Source: JAGVSR01 sp964589785 (GTDB lineage Bacteria; Pseudomonadota; Alphaproteobacteria; Rhizobiales; Hyphomicrobiaceae). From it: DNA of 64,000 bases. The position numbers and the translations under genes are program-made. The stretch is taken from contig CAZPUQ010000002.1 of NCBI GenBank assembly GCA_964589785.1, positions 62,001-126,000 on the forward strand, in the 5' to 3' direction. Under the pieces are notes generated by a model. It ran no database searches and was not told the origin of the DNA. It worked only from the letters and a program-made list of their open reading frames with translations. This document shows positions 34,541 through 43,806 of the stretch, in pieces (position 1 is the first letter of the stretch; every line of letters begins with the position of its first letter).

Positions 34541-37213
34541 TCAACGCGCCAAGCTGAACGCGAGGCGTATTCCTGGCCGATTGTTCTGGGTGCAGTCGAC
34601 GAACCCAAGGCTTCTGGCCACTGTTTCTGTTGCATTGTCGGCACAGAGTTCGACGTTTGACGTCGCCCGACCGCGCAAGTATCGGAGCATCTTCTCGAGA
34701 AGCAGCCGCTCGAAACCTTTGCCCTGAAGGTCACGTCGAACCGCCAGTCCCACACCGGCACGGACGTTATTCGGATCCGTGATCGAATGGCAGACCCCAA
34801 TGATCCGAGGGCATTCATCGGCATCCTCGCACACTGCGATGATAGTCATCTGCCTATCGAAGTCGATTTGAGTGAGGCGCGCGACCTCGCTTGCCGGTAG
34901 CCCGCTGTTCGGTGATTGCCCGAAAATCTTCAAAAAGCTAGTCCCATTCGAATTTTCGAGTAAGAACCGCAGATGCGGTTCGTCCTCGGGACGAACCGGT
35001 CGCAACAGCACGTTGACCCCTGCTTGTTCCACCCGTTCCTCGAGTTCTTTCGGGTATGGAAGGATCGCCATCAGGGTCGGTCCGGCTGTCGCCGGAGTTG
35101 CAACGCGAACTCGCGCGTCGAGGGCGATTACGCCCCGGTCGTCAGCGAGAAGAGGGTTGATATCGAGTTCGACGACTTCGGGTAGATCGCAAATCATTTG
35201 AGAGACTTGCAGCAGAACCAAGTTTAACGCTTTCTCATCGGCGGGGAGGCGATCGCGATAACCCGCGAGCAGCTTTGAAATGCGGGTGCGCGAGACGAGA
35301 TCGCGCGCAAGCGTCGTGTTGAGTGGCGGTAGGGCGACCGCTCGATCGCCGATCGCCTCAACGGCCGTACCACCTTGACCAAACATGATGACCGGTCCGA
35401 AGATCGGGTCGCTGGCGATGCCGACGAGGAGTTCATGGGCGCGAGGACGCATGACCATGGTCTGCACGGTAAAGCCGCTGATGCGTGCGTCCGGCCGCAG
35501 TTGACGGACCCGGTCGATCATCGCCTGTCCAGCCCTGCCGACGTCGTCTGCGCTTGCCAGCCCTAGCGCCACCCCTCCGACATCGGATTTATGGGAAATA
35601 TCGACCGAAAGGATCTTGAGGACGACAGGGAATCCGATCTTCGCGGCTGCCACCGCAGCTTCCTCGACGCTGGCTACAACACGCGTTTCCACAACCATGA
35701 TGCCATACGCGGCAAGCAGGGCTTTTGCTTCGGGCTCGGTGAGGAGGTCTCGTCCTGCCGAAATCACGTCCGCCACGATGCGTCGTGCCGTTGCCGCATC
35801 TGGAACGAACTCCATCGGAACGGAGGGCGGGGTCTGAAGCAGCAACTCTTGATTGCGCCGATAATTCACAATGTGCAGGAATGCGTCTACGGCTTGCTCT
35901 GGGGTCGCGTAGGTTGGGATTCCGGCTGCGGAAAACGTTTGGCGGGCGTCATCGACGCCCGCGCCGCCAAGCCAACAGCCAAGCACCGAACGGGACGACT
36001 CTGTTACGATCGGCGCGCAGGCCCTGGCGATTTCCGTACTGCCGACAATTGCCGATGGGGCATGCATGAAGAGCACCGCATCAGCTTCGGGCTCATCAAG
36101 CAGGATCTGCAGCGTCTCCACGTAGCGATCAACCGGCGCATCGCCAATGATGTCGACCGGATTGGCATGTGACCAGTTCGGCGGCAAGACTGCGTCGAGT
36201 CGGGATAGACCAGCCTTTGACAGTGTCGCCAAAGTTGCGCCACCGAGGGCCAGCGCGTCGGCAGCAAGGACGGCTGCACCCCCACCGTTGGTAAGGATCG
36301 CCAGGCGATCGCCGTGAATGGGCCGCGACCGTGCCAGCGTCTCGGATGCCACGAACAGGTCCATCAATGTCGTCACCCGTAGCATGCCGGCACGCCGCAC
36401 CGCAGTGTCGAACACGGCATCGGACCCCATCAGGGCACCCGTATGAGACGCCGCAGCCTTTACACCCTCCGGTGCCCGTCCAGCCTTTACGAGGATTACA
36501 GGCTTATTGCGAGCAGCCGATCTCGCGGCCGACATGAACTTGCGCGCCGCCTTCACGGATTCAATGTACATCAGCACAGATCGCGTACCGGGGTCGCTTG
36601 CGAGGTAGTCGAGCACGTCACCGAAATCGACATCGGCGCTATCGCCCATCGAAATGAAATGGGAAAAGCCGATGCCGCGCGTCTTGGCCCAATCCAGCAA
36701 GGCGGTCGCCAAGGCGCCCGATTGCGACACGAAGGCAATGTGTCCCGGTAACGCGTTCGTGTGGGCAAAACTCGCATTGAGCCCAAAACCAGGCACGAGC
36801 AATCCGACGCAGTTCGGGCCCAGGATACGCAATAGGTGCGGCTTGGCGGCGTCCAGCATAGACTGTTGCAGTGTGCGACCAGAGGAGACGCCGGCGACCG
36901 AGAGACCCGCACTCAGCACTACGGCCGCGCGCGTGCCACGGGCGCCGAGTTGCGTGATCAGGCCGGGCACGGTCGCTGCAGGCGTGCAAATGATGGCAAG
37001 GTCGGGCGTTACTGGGAGAGATGCAACGTCCCGGTACGCCCGCACGCCGGCAATCACGTCGCGCTTGACGTTCACCGGAAAGATCGGGCCGGCAAAAGGA
37101 GCCGCGAGGAGGTTCCGGATGACCGTGGCGCCGACGCTCTGCGGGCGATCGGAAGCCCCGATCACTGCAACAGAAGTCGGTCGGAACATGAATTCGAGAT
37201 TGCGGGCCGTCAT
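34541..37213 (-). CDS. Pat-like acyl-CoA synthetase (NDP-forming type) fused to GNAT acetyltransferase
   Basis: 890 residues. CoA-binding domain (about 10-130), ligase domains with the conserved His257 of AASHTGALMGSD, ATP-grasp domain (about 480-700; KILSVDISHKSDVGGVALG) and C-terminal GNAT domain (about 720-885; GVGLAVRRDLQGKGFERLLL). This is the architecture of Pat/YfiQ protein lysine acetyltransferases, which acetylate acetyl-CoA synthetase and other targets. In Pat the synthetase half is inactive; here the histidine is present, so activity cannot be excluded. A broken N-terminal copy lies at 1805. Converges with the ligase-acyltransferase gene. Confidence 0.83.
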   Translation of the reverse strand: MTARNLEFMFRPTSVAVIGASDRPQSVGATVIRNLLAAPFAGPIFPVNVKRDVIAGVRAYRDVASLPVTPDLAIICTPAATVPGLITQLGARGTRAAVVLSAGLSVAGVSSGRTLQQSMLDAAKPHLLRILGPNCVGLLVPGFGLNASFAHTNALPGHIAFVSQSGALATALLDWAKTRGIGFSHFISMGDSADVDFGDVLDYLASDPGTRSVLMYIESVKAARKFMSAARSAARNKPVILVKAGRAPEGVKAAASHTGALMGSDAVFDTAVRRAGMLRVTTLMDLFVASETLARSRPIHGDRLAILTNGGGAAVLAADALALGGATLATLSKAGLSRLDAVLPPNWSHANPVDIIGDAPVDRYVETLQILLDEPEADAVLFMHAPSAIVGSTEIARACAPIVTESSRSVLGCWLGGAGVDDARQTFSAAGIPTYATPEQAVDAFLHIVNYRRNQELLLQTPPSVPMEFVPDAATARRIVADVISAGRDLLTEPEAKALLAAYGIMVVETRVVASVEEAAVAAAKIGFPVVLKILSVDISHKSDVGGVALGLASADDVGRAGQAMIDRVRQLRPDARISGFTVQTMVMRPRAHELLVGIASDPIFGPVIMFGQGGTAVEAIGDRAVALPPLNTTLARDLVSRTRISKLLAGYRDRLPADEKALNLVLLQVSQMICDLPEVVELDINPLLADDRGVIALDARVRVATPATAGPTLMAILPYPKELEERVEQAGVNVLLRPVRPEDEPHLRFLLENSNGTSFLKIFGQSPNSGLPASEVARLTQIDFDRQMTIIAVCEDADECPRIIGVCHSITDPNNVRAGVGLAVRRDLQGKGFERLLLEKMLRYLRGRATSNVELCADNATETVARSLGFVDCTQNNRPGIRLAFSLAR

Positions 37214-37816
37214 CGCTGGTAACCTCGGGTGCTAATTGGTGAAACGCGGGATTGTCGTGGTGTGAGCAGCCACATTCAGACGAACTCAGGCGGTAGTCTT
37301 CTAAGCCTGGGGCGCCATTAGTCTCTGTCTTGGATCAATTCACCGCGATCGCGGCCCTACCCTGGACACGCGCGTCTACAAGAGCCGCGATAAATGGAAA
37401 CGGCAGGCAAAGCGTGGCTCGGTGCGCCAGCTTCATTCGCTGACCCCTCATTCGGTCTCTGTCGGACGGCGCTGCAATCCACGCCGCGCAGAGCACCTCG
37501 CCAAGAACACCCAGCTCCGCGAAAAGAGCCCGACATTCCTGAGCCTTCATGGTCGCCACCTCGGCGCTGCGTGTCGCAAGTGAAGTGTTGACCCGGACTT
37601 TGTCTGAGCAGCGCCGGTCTTGCAAGCAGCGCATTGCTTATCGCCACCAAACCAATGTGCCAAAATTCCACTCAGCCGCCTGAGGCAAAATTTCATCAGT
37701 TTCGGCTTTCTTTGACAAGCAATAGGAAATTGCGATAAAATATAGTCATAATAACTTGAGAACAAAGAAAATATAGTGAAAACGGAATTCGAAAATACAC
37801 CGGACATCGGCGAAGC
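37214..37816. other. Non-coding stretch with an AT-rich core
   Basis: No convincing gene on either strand. 37690-37800 is much more AT-rich than the surroundings. Together with the truncated recombinase that follows, this looks like eroded mobile DNA. A half-site like an FNR box (TTGGATCAA at 37330) lies upstream of the Pat-like gene but lacks the other half. Confidence 0.4.
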
Positions 37817-38092
37817 ATGGGCGGCAAGCTCGTCTTTCACCTCTTCGCCGCCTTCGCGGAATTCCAGCGCGACATCATCCGGGAAAACACGGTCCTAGGC
37901 CTAGCAGCCGCCAAGCAACGCGGCGCAAGAGTCGGCAGGCCGCGACTCCTCGACATCGAGGCCATCTTAGAAGGCCACCGCCATGTCACGCAGTTCGGCA
38001 TTCCCATCGGCGAAGTGGCCCAACGTCTGGAAGTCTCACACGCAACGGTCACGCGCGGTTTCAAATGGGCAGGGCTAGAATCCTCTCCCTAG
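37817..38092 (+). pseudogene. C-terminal fragment of a serine recombinase (resolvase/invertase)
   Basis: 91 residues. GKLVFHLFAAFAEFQRDIIR and AAAKQRGARVGRP are the end of the resolvase catalytic domain and the long E-helix; residues about 45-85 (IGEVAQRLEVSHATVTRGFK) are the DNA-binding HTH. The catalytic N-terminal half with the active serine is missing, and ATG 37817 is only the first Met in the fragment. It could still bind DNA but not recombine it. Confidence 0.75.
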
Positions 38093-38787
38093 GTGCCAAC
38101 AACAAACGCGACGATCTAGGGAACGTTCTGTCATATTCAATGTCTACTGTGGACCGGCGACGCTGGTCAGTGACGATCGGCGTCGAAAGCTGACCCCGCC
38201 TCCAACCTCTCCGCTGCTTCGCTACGCTCCGCAGCTCCGCGCTTGGAGGCGAAGAAGCTCACGCTGTAACGGGGGCAACATTGCACGCCGATGTGGAGTG
38301 CGCCCAAGATATTTGCTCAGAAGGAAGAACATGAACGAATGAGACATCAAAAGAGGGACGTGCAGTACTGGATCGAGTTGAGTTAGATACTCTTCTGTTA
38401 CTTCTGAAGTTTGCGAATTGCCGAGTGAAGGTATTGAGCAGACGCAACCGATAAAAACACCGCTGACAAAACGCGCCTGAGCATTGCTCTCCCCATTGGT
38501 CAGTAATGAAAGTTTAGATTTTACGGAAATGGGCTATTTCAGATTTAGTACAGTCAAACGAATCGGCTGCCGCATTCGCACCAGAGGGTGATCGGTTGCG
38601 CGGAGCTGTTCCAGCGTCCGGGACGGATCTGCGTGGAACGATGACGACACAATATCGAATTGCGGCAAGCTCACGAAGCGCTCCTGGGGAAGAGTACGGC
38701 AAGTGTTCGCGGTGGCAGCATGTCCCGCCGGATCAGCACCCAGATGCTGCAGCATTCAGGCCTCGCTGTTGCTGTAACTCAAGCTGC
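38093..38787. other. 695-base stretch without a recognisable gene
   Basis: Only short unconvincing frames. It contains the inverted repeat at 38198-38250. Position after the recombinase fragment suggests eroded mobile DNA. Confidence 0.4.
38198..38250. repeat. Inverted repeat with 8-bp arms and inner stem
   Basis: Outer arms GCCTCCAA and TTGGAGGC are exact; an inner GCTGC/GCAGC pair (38213-38217, 38231-38235) continues the stem. It could form a long cruciform or a small RNA hairpin. It is not followed by a T-run. Confidence 0.5.
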
Positions 38788-39909
38788 TCATATCGGATAG
38801 CGCAGAACCGCCGCCAGTGGTGCTCCCTCCGGAATGTCGTCCTTGCGAACGGCTAAAAACTTCGCGCCGGCCATGATCGCCCGACCGGCAATCTCGTCGA
38901 GAATATCGTAAGACCGAGCGTCCGCCGCCGCAACGCGGGTCACGGCCCCATCGGAATCGCTGAGTGTGCCTGGAATGGTCTGATCGATGTCGACCATCAA
39001 GACCTCAACAGCGCCCCTTGTCGCAGCACGTGCCGTTTCCTCAACATTGGCAGTCGCGCGGCGTTCTCCCGAGCGGGTCTCGTACAATTGCCGGGTGTCC
39101 TCGATTTGATCCCTGTAGTGCTGATCAAGTATCGTCCGCGCGGCGTCAGCAAGCTCTGCTTCGCTCAGCCGATCAGGACTTCCAGAGATTCCTCTCTCAA
39201 GCAGCGACGACGAGCTGTTTACGGTGCGAAAAATCGGCGCCAACGGCTCCGTAGCAGCAAGGATTAGTGGCGTGTCCCGCCCCGCCAAGACCGCGCGCAA
39301 TGCGGAATCCACTTTCCGAGCGTACTGCCGCAACAAGACAGTCTGCCCTTCGGCGTTTGCTATACGGGTGTTTTGCGTGAGGTTGTTGACCGATGCGCGA
39401 CCTACGGCATCGGCGGCGCTCTTCGGAAGCGCTGGTACGCGAACCTGCGACGGTGGCAGATCCGCGAAAATTTCAATTAGCCGTACATCGTTTTCTGAGA
39501 GAGCAAGAACAAGCGCCGTTTGAGGGAAGGCCATCGCCCTTAGCAGAGGCTTCAAATGGAAGCGGTCTGAGACCTGAACGGTGTCGGCCACTGCGGTGGC
39601 AAGCCGGAACGTTCGTATGCGATCGGGCGTGGCAAGGACTGCCACACTGTTGGCCTGCAAGCGCCAGAAGTCTTCGTCATTTTTGAGAGCGTCAAGCTCA
39701 CCCTCAAGCATAGCCCGTCGGCGTTTATCTACCCCGATTTGTTCTAGTTGCTCGATGCCAGATTTGACGAGATTTCCATACGCCACACGACTGGCTCCGG
39801 CTTTCTGCGTCTGGGGCGTCGTCGAGACGTAAATGGAGAGGCAGGCATCCGAGCGCAGCGATATCAGCGCCTTCAGCTCCGGCAACGTCGGTATATCTAC
39901 GTAGAGCAT
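38788..39909 (-). CDS. Bacterial eRF1-family protein (baeRF-type, group 11-like)
   Basis: 373 residues. The N-terminus (MLYVDIPTLPELKALISLRS, then ACLSIYVSTTP) and the middle (TALVLALSENDVRLIEIFAD) match bacterial relatives of the archaeal/eukaryotic release factor eRF1; the C-terminal part (VEETARAATRGAVEVLMVDI) matches the third eRF1-like domain. These proteins are proposed to act on stalled or hibernating ribosomes; the role is not proven. A symmetric FNR-like box lies 65 bases upstream. They are often stress-induced. Confidence 0.75.
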   Translation of the reverse strand: MLYVDIPTLPELKALISLRSDACLSIYVSTTPQTQKAGASRVAYGNLVKSGIEQLEQIGVDKRRRAMLEGELDALKNDEDFWRLQANSVAVLATPDRIRTFRLATAVADTVQVSDRFHLKPLLRAMAFPQTALVLALSENDVRLIEIFADLPPSQVRVPALPKSAADAVGRASVNNLTQNTRIANAEGQTVLLRQYARKVDSALRAVLAGRDTPLILAATEPLAPIFRTVNSSSSLLERGISGSPDRLSEAELADAARTILDQHYRDQIEDTRQLYETRSGERRATANVEETARAATRGAVEVLMVDIDQTIPGTLSDSDGAVTRVAAADARSYDILDEIAGRAIMAGAKFLAVRKDDIPEGAPLAAVLRYPI

Positions 39910-39973
39910 GGACTTGGCCTCTCCTCTATGAAGCGCAGTTTGGAAGGGCTAATGCAGCTTGGCGCGATTTTTG

Positions 39974-39987
39974 TTGACGCCCGTCAA
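39974..39987. promoter_or_regulatory. FNR/FixK-like box TTGACGCCCGTCAA
   Basis: A perfectly symmetric TTGAC-N4-GTCAA palindrome fitting the TTGAY-N4-RTCAA consensus of FixK-type regulators. Its centre is about 71 bases upstream of the baeRF-like gene start at 39909 (minus strand). Confidence 0.55.
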
Positions 39988-40394
39988 GCCTCAGCCGCGA
40001 AACCCCAAGCATACTGTAGTTTTCTCCGGCCGAGCCAAACAGCACGGCATACTCATGACAAGTCAAGCGGGCGCTGCGATCATGCGTCGGCAGCTCACGA
40101 GCAAACGGGCCATGTCAGAAGGATGGTGTCTTGCTCGCTGATCAGCGCGATGAAGACGTTTTGCACGCAATGCGGAGCGAACCCAATCGGCAATGAAAGC
40201 GACTGCGGCAATACCGAAGGGAAGCGCCAGAAGGAACAAAAACGCGGCATCCGCGCCTTGCATCTCCTGCCAGAACTCGCTCAGAATCCGCTTCTTTGGG
40301 TGCGCCATTTTCAGATGGTAGCCCAGCAAGACATGGTGTGCCAGTCGCACAAGCCGAAGCCGCTCCTTATCAGGCGAACAATGATTTCAATACA
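39988..40394. other. Intergenic stretch, one doubtful small minus-strand frame
   Basis: A minus-strand frame at 40063-40308 starts MAHPKKRILSEFWQEMQG and contains one hydrophobic segment (FLFLLALPFGIAAVAFIADW) followed by a basic tail. No ribosome binding site is visible, so it is noted but not called as a gene. Confidence 0.3.
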
Positions 40395-40898
40395 ATGAGC
40401 GAGCACGCGCCCTCCCAGTCCGCCGACACGGCTTGGCATCGCTATTCAATTGAATTCGTCCTTTCAAAATTGGGCGCTACCGTCACCGGGCTTTCCGCGC
40501 GAGAAGTCGCGATACGTCGCGAACAGTACGGCCAAAATGTTCTGCCCGCGACGAAGGGCAAGACGGCGCTGCAAAGACTGCTCGCCCAATTCAACAATCT
40601 CTTGATCTATGTACTTCTGGCCTCCGGACTCTGGAACTATGCGCAGCCGATCTGGCGGCTGTTGACGTTGCGGGGGGATGTCCGGGCCGGGGCGTCGATG
40701 TTTGGCGCGGCGTATCCGGAGAACCCTGAAAAAATTGCGCGGGAAGCGGCAGAAAGGGAGGAAACGGAGCGGGAAGAAAGGCGCCCACGGCTGGCCGCCG
40801 AGCTGAGGATCATCGGGGTGACGGCTATTCTCGACACCGCCGTTCTGAACAAGCTCGAGCGCATTATGATGGAAAGCGCGGAAGAGGGGGAGAAGTAG
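40395..40898 (+). pseudogene. Truncated cation P-type ATPase N-terminus joined to foreign sequence
   Basis: Residues 1 to about 77 match the N-terminus of PMA1/SERCA-like cation ATPases: HRYSIEFVLSKLGATVTGLS, YGQNVLPATKGKT, LAQFNNLLIYVLLASG. Homology stops at about 40626, just inside the first membrane segment. The remaining 90 residues (ending NKLERIMMESAEEGEK) are highly charged and helical and unlike any ATPase. The phosphorylation and ATP domains are absent from the window. The breakpoint probably marks the left boundary of the integrated element. The foreign tail may come from an element gene with its own start (ATG 40699). Confidence 0.75.
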
Positions 40899-41064
40899 AT
40901 CTTGCTCTGGCGTTTCGTGTTCTGAAGGCCGTGCAATCCAGCAGCGCGGAGCCAGAGCGGGCATGAGGCCTCATGAAACAACGGCACAAGCAGGCGCGGC
41001 GCGCGACAGCCCGTCCTGTGCATGCCGGGGAGACGCCCGGAAAGCGCGGCGAATGCGAATGATG

Positions 41065-41093
41065 TTTATTTGTTAACGAAATGTGTATAGAAT
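41065..41093 (+). promoter_or_regulatory. Candidate promoter of the hairpin-rich leader
   Basis: TTTATT at 41065-41070 and TAGAAT at 41088-41093 are 17 bases apart in an AT-rich stretch. Transcription would begin close to the first hairpin at 41101. Moderate match only. Confidence 0.4.
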
Positions 41094-41100
41094 ATAGGAA

Positions 41101-41379
41101 GCTGGAGTTTTTCCAGCGGGGGCATCGAAACCCCTAACTTCATTCGGCAGGCATCAGCCGATATTGGTGCGTCTTCCTCACACACGATGGCGAAGCGCGC
41201 CATGGATGTCGCTTCTCGGCTTAGACCGGGAGGCGGCAGTGCATGTTCAGGCTCACTGCCTGCGCTCGCGTTCGCGCGATCAGGCTCGCGGCTAAAGACT
41301 GCCGCGCCGTTCTGATGAAGTTACGGTTTCGAACTCCCGGTCACCACGAGGTTTCTCGTTGGTGGCCGTTTCGATTTTT
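41101..41379 (+). ncRNA. Candidate structured leader RNA with seven hairpins and terminator-like end
   Basis: Successive stems are visible: 41101-41117 (GCTGGA/TCCAGC), 41118-41134 (GGGG/CCCC), 41144-41161 (TCGGC/GCCGA), 41187-41203 (ATGGCG/CGCCAT), 41235-41260 (GGCAGTG/CACTGCC), 41287-41306 (CGCGGC/GCCGCG) and 41339-41367 (12 bp with one bulge). The last is followed by TTTTT at 41375, as in an intrinsic terminator. An alternative pairing (CGAAGCG with CGCTTC at 41210) competes with the fourth stem. The exported protein gene starts 26 bases later with a GGGGGAG site. This may be an attenuator, a riboswitch-like leader or an independent RNA; no known family is recognised. Confidence 0.5.
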
Positions 41380-41404
41380 ACGAGCGAATTTTGTGGGGGA
41401 GTTC

Positions 41405-41683
41405 ATGCGTTCATTCATTGCAGCAGCCGCGTTAGCGATCATAGCTGTTGGTCAATCGGCTATAGCCGAAGAGGCCGCGAGCCACGATGCGGTGCGGATT
41501 GAGATCAATCAGAAGGCCAAAGCCTTCGTCTTCATCATCGATGATAAGCCCGTGGCAATTCTGGATGAGAAGGGCTTCCAAGTCGTCGAACGCCTCAGTT
41601 ACGGGCGATCCCTCACCGACAAAGGCCCCGACGGCGTGCGCCGGGAAATCACCGACCGGTTGAAGGAGGCTGCTGATGAATAG
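41405..41683 (+). CDS. Small exported protein of unknown function
   Basis: 92 residues. Signal peptide about 1-21 (SFIAAAALAIIAVGQSAIAE). The mature part has a short beta-hairpin-like stretch (KAFVFIIDDKPVAILDEKGF) and a charged C-terminus. GGGGGAG precedes ATG 41405; the longer frame from 41243 runs through the leader hairpins and is rejected. It overlaps the start of the tail-fibre-like gene by eight bases, so the two are probably translated together and may act together at the cell surface. Confidence 0.65.
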   Translation: MRSFIAAAALAIIAVGQSAIAEEAASHDAVRIEINQKAKAFVFIIDDKPVAILDEKGFQVVERLSYGRSLTDKGPDGVRREITDRLKEAADE

Positions 41684-43778
41684 AGTCCTGCGAATATTAG
41701 CCGTTCTTGTCGTCGCGATCAGTATCGCGAACGGCGCTTACGCAGCCGAGCCATTGCCGGGTGATAGCTGCATGGCAGGCGAGGAAGACAATTTCCTGCG
41801 CTCGGGTGGGAAAGAGATCCCGACGGGCCATTTCATCGTCTGCAAGTCCGGCACATGGCGCTCAATTTTGAGTTGGGATGCAGCGGCTGCGGTCACCAAG
41901 ATCGGCAATCTTTCTTGCACGAACGGACAGATTCTCAAATTCAACGGCACGACCTGGGGCTGCGCCGCCGATAGCGGCGGAACATTGCCAACGCTCAACT
42001 CCGCTTATATCTGGGTGGGGAACGGATCGAGCGCGGCCACGGCTGTGGCAATTTCTGGCGATGCAACGCTCTCGAACGCAGGCGTTCTGACCATTGGCTC
42101 TAACGCTATCGGCTCGGCTGAAATTACCAATGCGAGCATCGCGCTTGCTGATCTTTCCGCCACAGGCACGGCATCGGCCACCACTTATCTGCGCGGGGAT
42201 AACACGTGGGCGACGATCAGTTCGGGACTTCCGGCGCTCGCTTCCGCAAGTATCTGGGTGGGGAACGGATCGAACGCCGCGATCGCCGTGGCGATCTCGG
42301 GCGATGCCACCATGACAAACGCCGGGGTTCTCAACCTCGGCGCAGGCGTAGTGACAACCACTGAGATTCTCGATTCCACTGTCGCCTCCGCTGATATCGC
42401 GGCTGATACGATTGCAGCCGTTGATATAGCCACGGGCGGTGTCGCCACAGCGGAGATTCTTGATGCAACGATCCTGACCGCTGATCTGGCTGATGACGCG
42501 GTTACACTTCCCAAGCTCGCTGCGACGGGCACAGCATCGGCTACCACGTATCTACGTGGCGACAACACGTGGGCCACCGTGCCCAGCAGCGCAGACAACC
42601 TCGGCAACCACACAGCGACCGCGAACCTAAATATGCAGGACAAGTGGATCACCATGTCGAATTCGGGAACGAACCGGCTATCGTTCGAGGCACAAAGCGG
42701 TTTCTACCGCACGGCGTTCGACCGGCTTACATTCTACGATCATGGCGGCGGCGGAGACATCGCCGAACTCAATAGTGCGATAGGCAGCACGGGCGTAGGT
42801 GGCCTTGCATTAAAAGCGGCAACCGGCTGGAACGCCCTGATGATGGATGGGAGCAGCAGCACGAAGTCGCTCGTGATGCATTACGGCGGTGATGCCGATA
42901 ACCAACTGCGTTTCGGGAAATACGCCGATAATTTGGGCGGGTGGGAAGCGAACGTCGCGCTGCTGGATATCGATAACGGCGATCTTTGGACTGCCGGTAG
43001 CGTTTCAGCGAACGGCAATCTATCGGCAGGGGGTGCCCTCTCCGTTCAAGGTGCGATCACTGACCCTAGCGTCGGCACGCTTCGTGATGCCGATGGCGGC
43101 TGGGTGCGCACCTATGGGAATACCGGCTGGCACAACAATACCTACGGCGGCGGCTGGTACATGCAGGACACGACGTGGCTTCGGTCGTATGCCAACAAGC
43201 CCGTTTATACCGCGGATGCCATGCGGGCTGATGGAGGTATTCGCACACCCCAAGTTTGCGATGTGAATGGTGCAAATTGCCAAGCGCAATCATCTTTGGG
43301 AATTCCTGCCGGAGCAGTGATGCCATTCAACCTGTCGGCTTGTCCCAGCGGATGGACTCCGCTGGCAGGGGCGGCGGGCCGCGTGATCGTAGGGGTAGGA
43401 AACAACGGGATAGGTAGCAACTATACGTTAGGCAACGCCGGCGGGGCGGATTACCCGGTCATTACCGCAGCGCAGATGCCATCGCATACGCATTGGATTG
43501 ATCCGCCGGGTGTGAGCACCAATTCGACGGGGGCTCACAATCACACTCTCGATACGCAAATGAGCGTGACAGACGGTACGTTCGGATCAGACAATCCACG
43601 GGCCGGCCACACAGATAGCGGTCGATATGAAGTTACACTATGGGGCGGGACAAACACGGCGGGCGCCCACACGCACTGGGTGGATATTGGCGGTTTCAAC
43701 TCTGGCGGCGCTGGCAGTGGGAGCGCGTTCGACAACCGGTCGGCGTATTATGCGCTACTCTACTGTCAGAAACTCTAG
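41676..43778 (+). CDS. Exported tail-fibre/PilV-like adhesin
   Basis: 700 residues. Signal peptide 1-23 (ILAVLVVAISIANGAYA). Residues about 100-310 hold repeated phage-fibre units (SAYIWVGNGSSAATAVAISG twice; GTASATTYLRGDNTWAT twice). Residues about 480-540 (GGGWYMQDTTWLRSYANKPV) resemble the shaft/tip region of conjugative PilV adhesins. The C-terminus has SHTHWI and GAHTHWV and ends in DNRSAYYALLYCQKL, like phage tail-collar fibres. It is exported, so it is not a phage virion protein in the usual sense; a pilus-tip or surface adhesin of the element is the best guess. Follows the hairpin-rich leader and the small exported gene. Confidence 0.65.
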   Translation: MNRVLRILAVLVVAISIANGAYAAEPLPGDSCMAGEEDNFLRSGGKEIPTGHFIVCKSGTWRSILSWDAAAAVTKIGNLSCTNGQILKFNGTTWGCAADSGGTLPTLNSAYIWVGNGSSAATAVAISGDATLSNAGVLTIGSNAIGSAEITNASIALADLSATGTASATTYLRGDNTWATISSGLPALASASIWVGNGSNAAIAVAISGDATMTNAGVLNLGAGVVTTTEILDSTVASADIAADTIAAVDIATGGVATAEILDATILTADLADDAVTLPKLAATGTASATTYLRGDNTWATVPSSADNLGNHTATANLNMQDKWITMSNSGTNRLSFEAQSGFYRTAFDRLTFYDHGGGGDIAELNSAIGSTGVGGLALKAATGWNALMMDGSSSTKSLVMHYGGDADNQLRFGKYADNLGGWEANVALLDIDNGDLWTAGSVSANGNLSAGGALSVQGAITDPSVGTLRDADGGWVRTYGNTGWHNNTYGGGWYMQDTTWLRSYANKPVYTADAMRADGGIRTPQVCDVNGANCQAQSSLGIPAGAVMPFNLSACPSGWTPLAGAAGRVIVGVGNNGIGSNYTLGNAGGADYPVITAAQMPSHTHWIDPPGVSTNSTGAHNHTLDTQMSVTDGTFGSDNPRAGHTDSGRYEVTLWGGTNTAGAHTHWVDIGGFNSGGAGSGSAFDNRSAYYALLYCQKL

Positions 43779-43806
43779 ACGAAGCGCCCCACGGAGGGCA
43801 CAACAG

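Noticed and set aside
37330..37338. FNR box upstream of the Pat-like gene
   Set aside because: Only one half-site (ATCAA) is present; the other half is CTGTC.
40063..40308. Small membrane protein gene on the minus strand
   Set aside because: One hydrophobic segment but no ribosome binding site and no recognised family.
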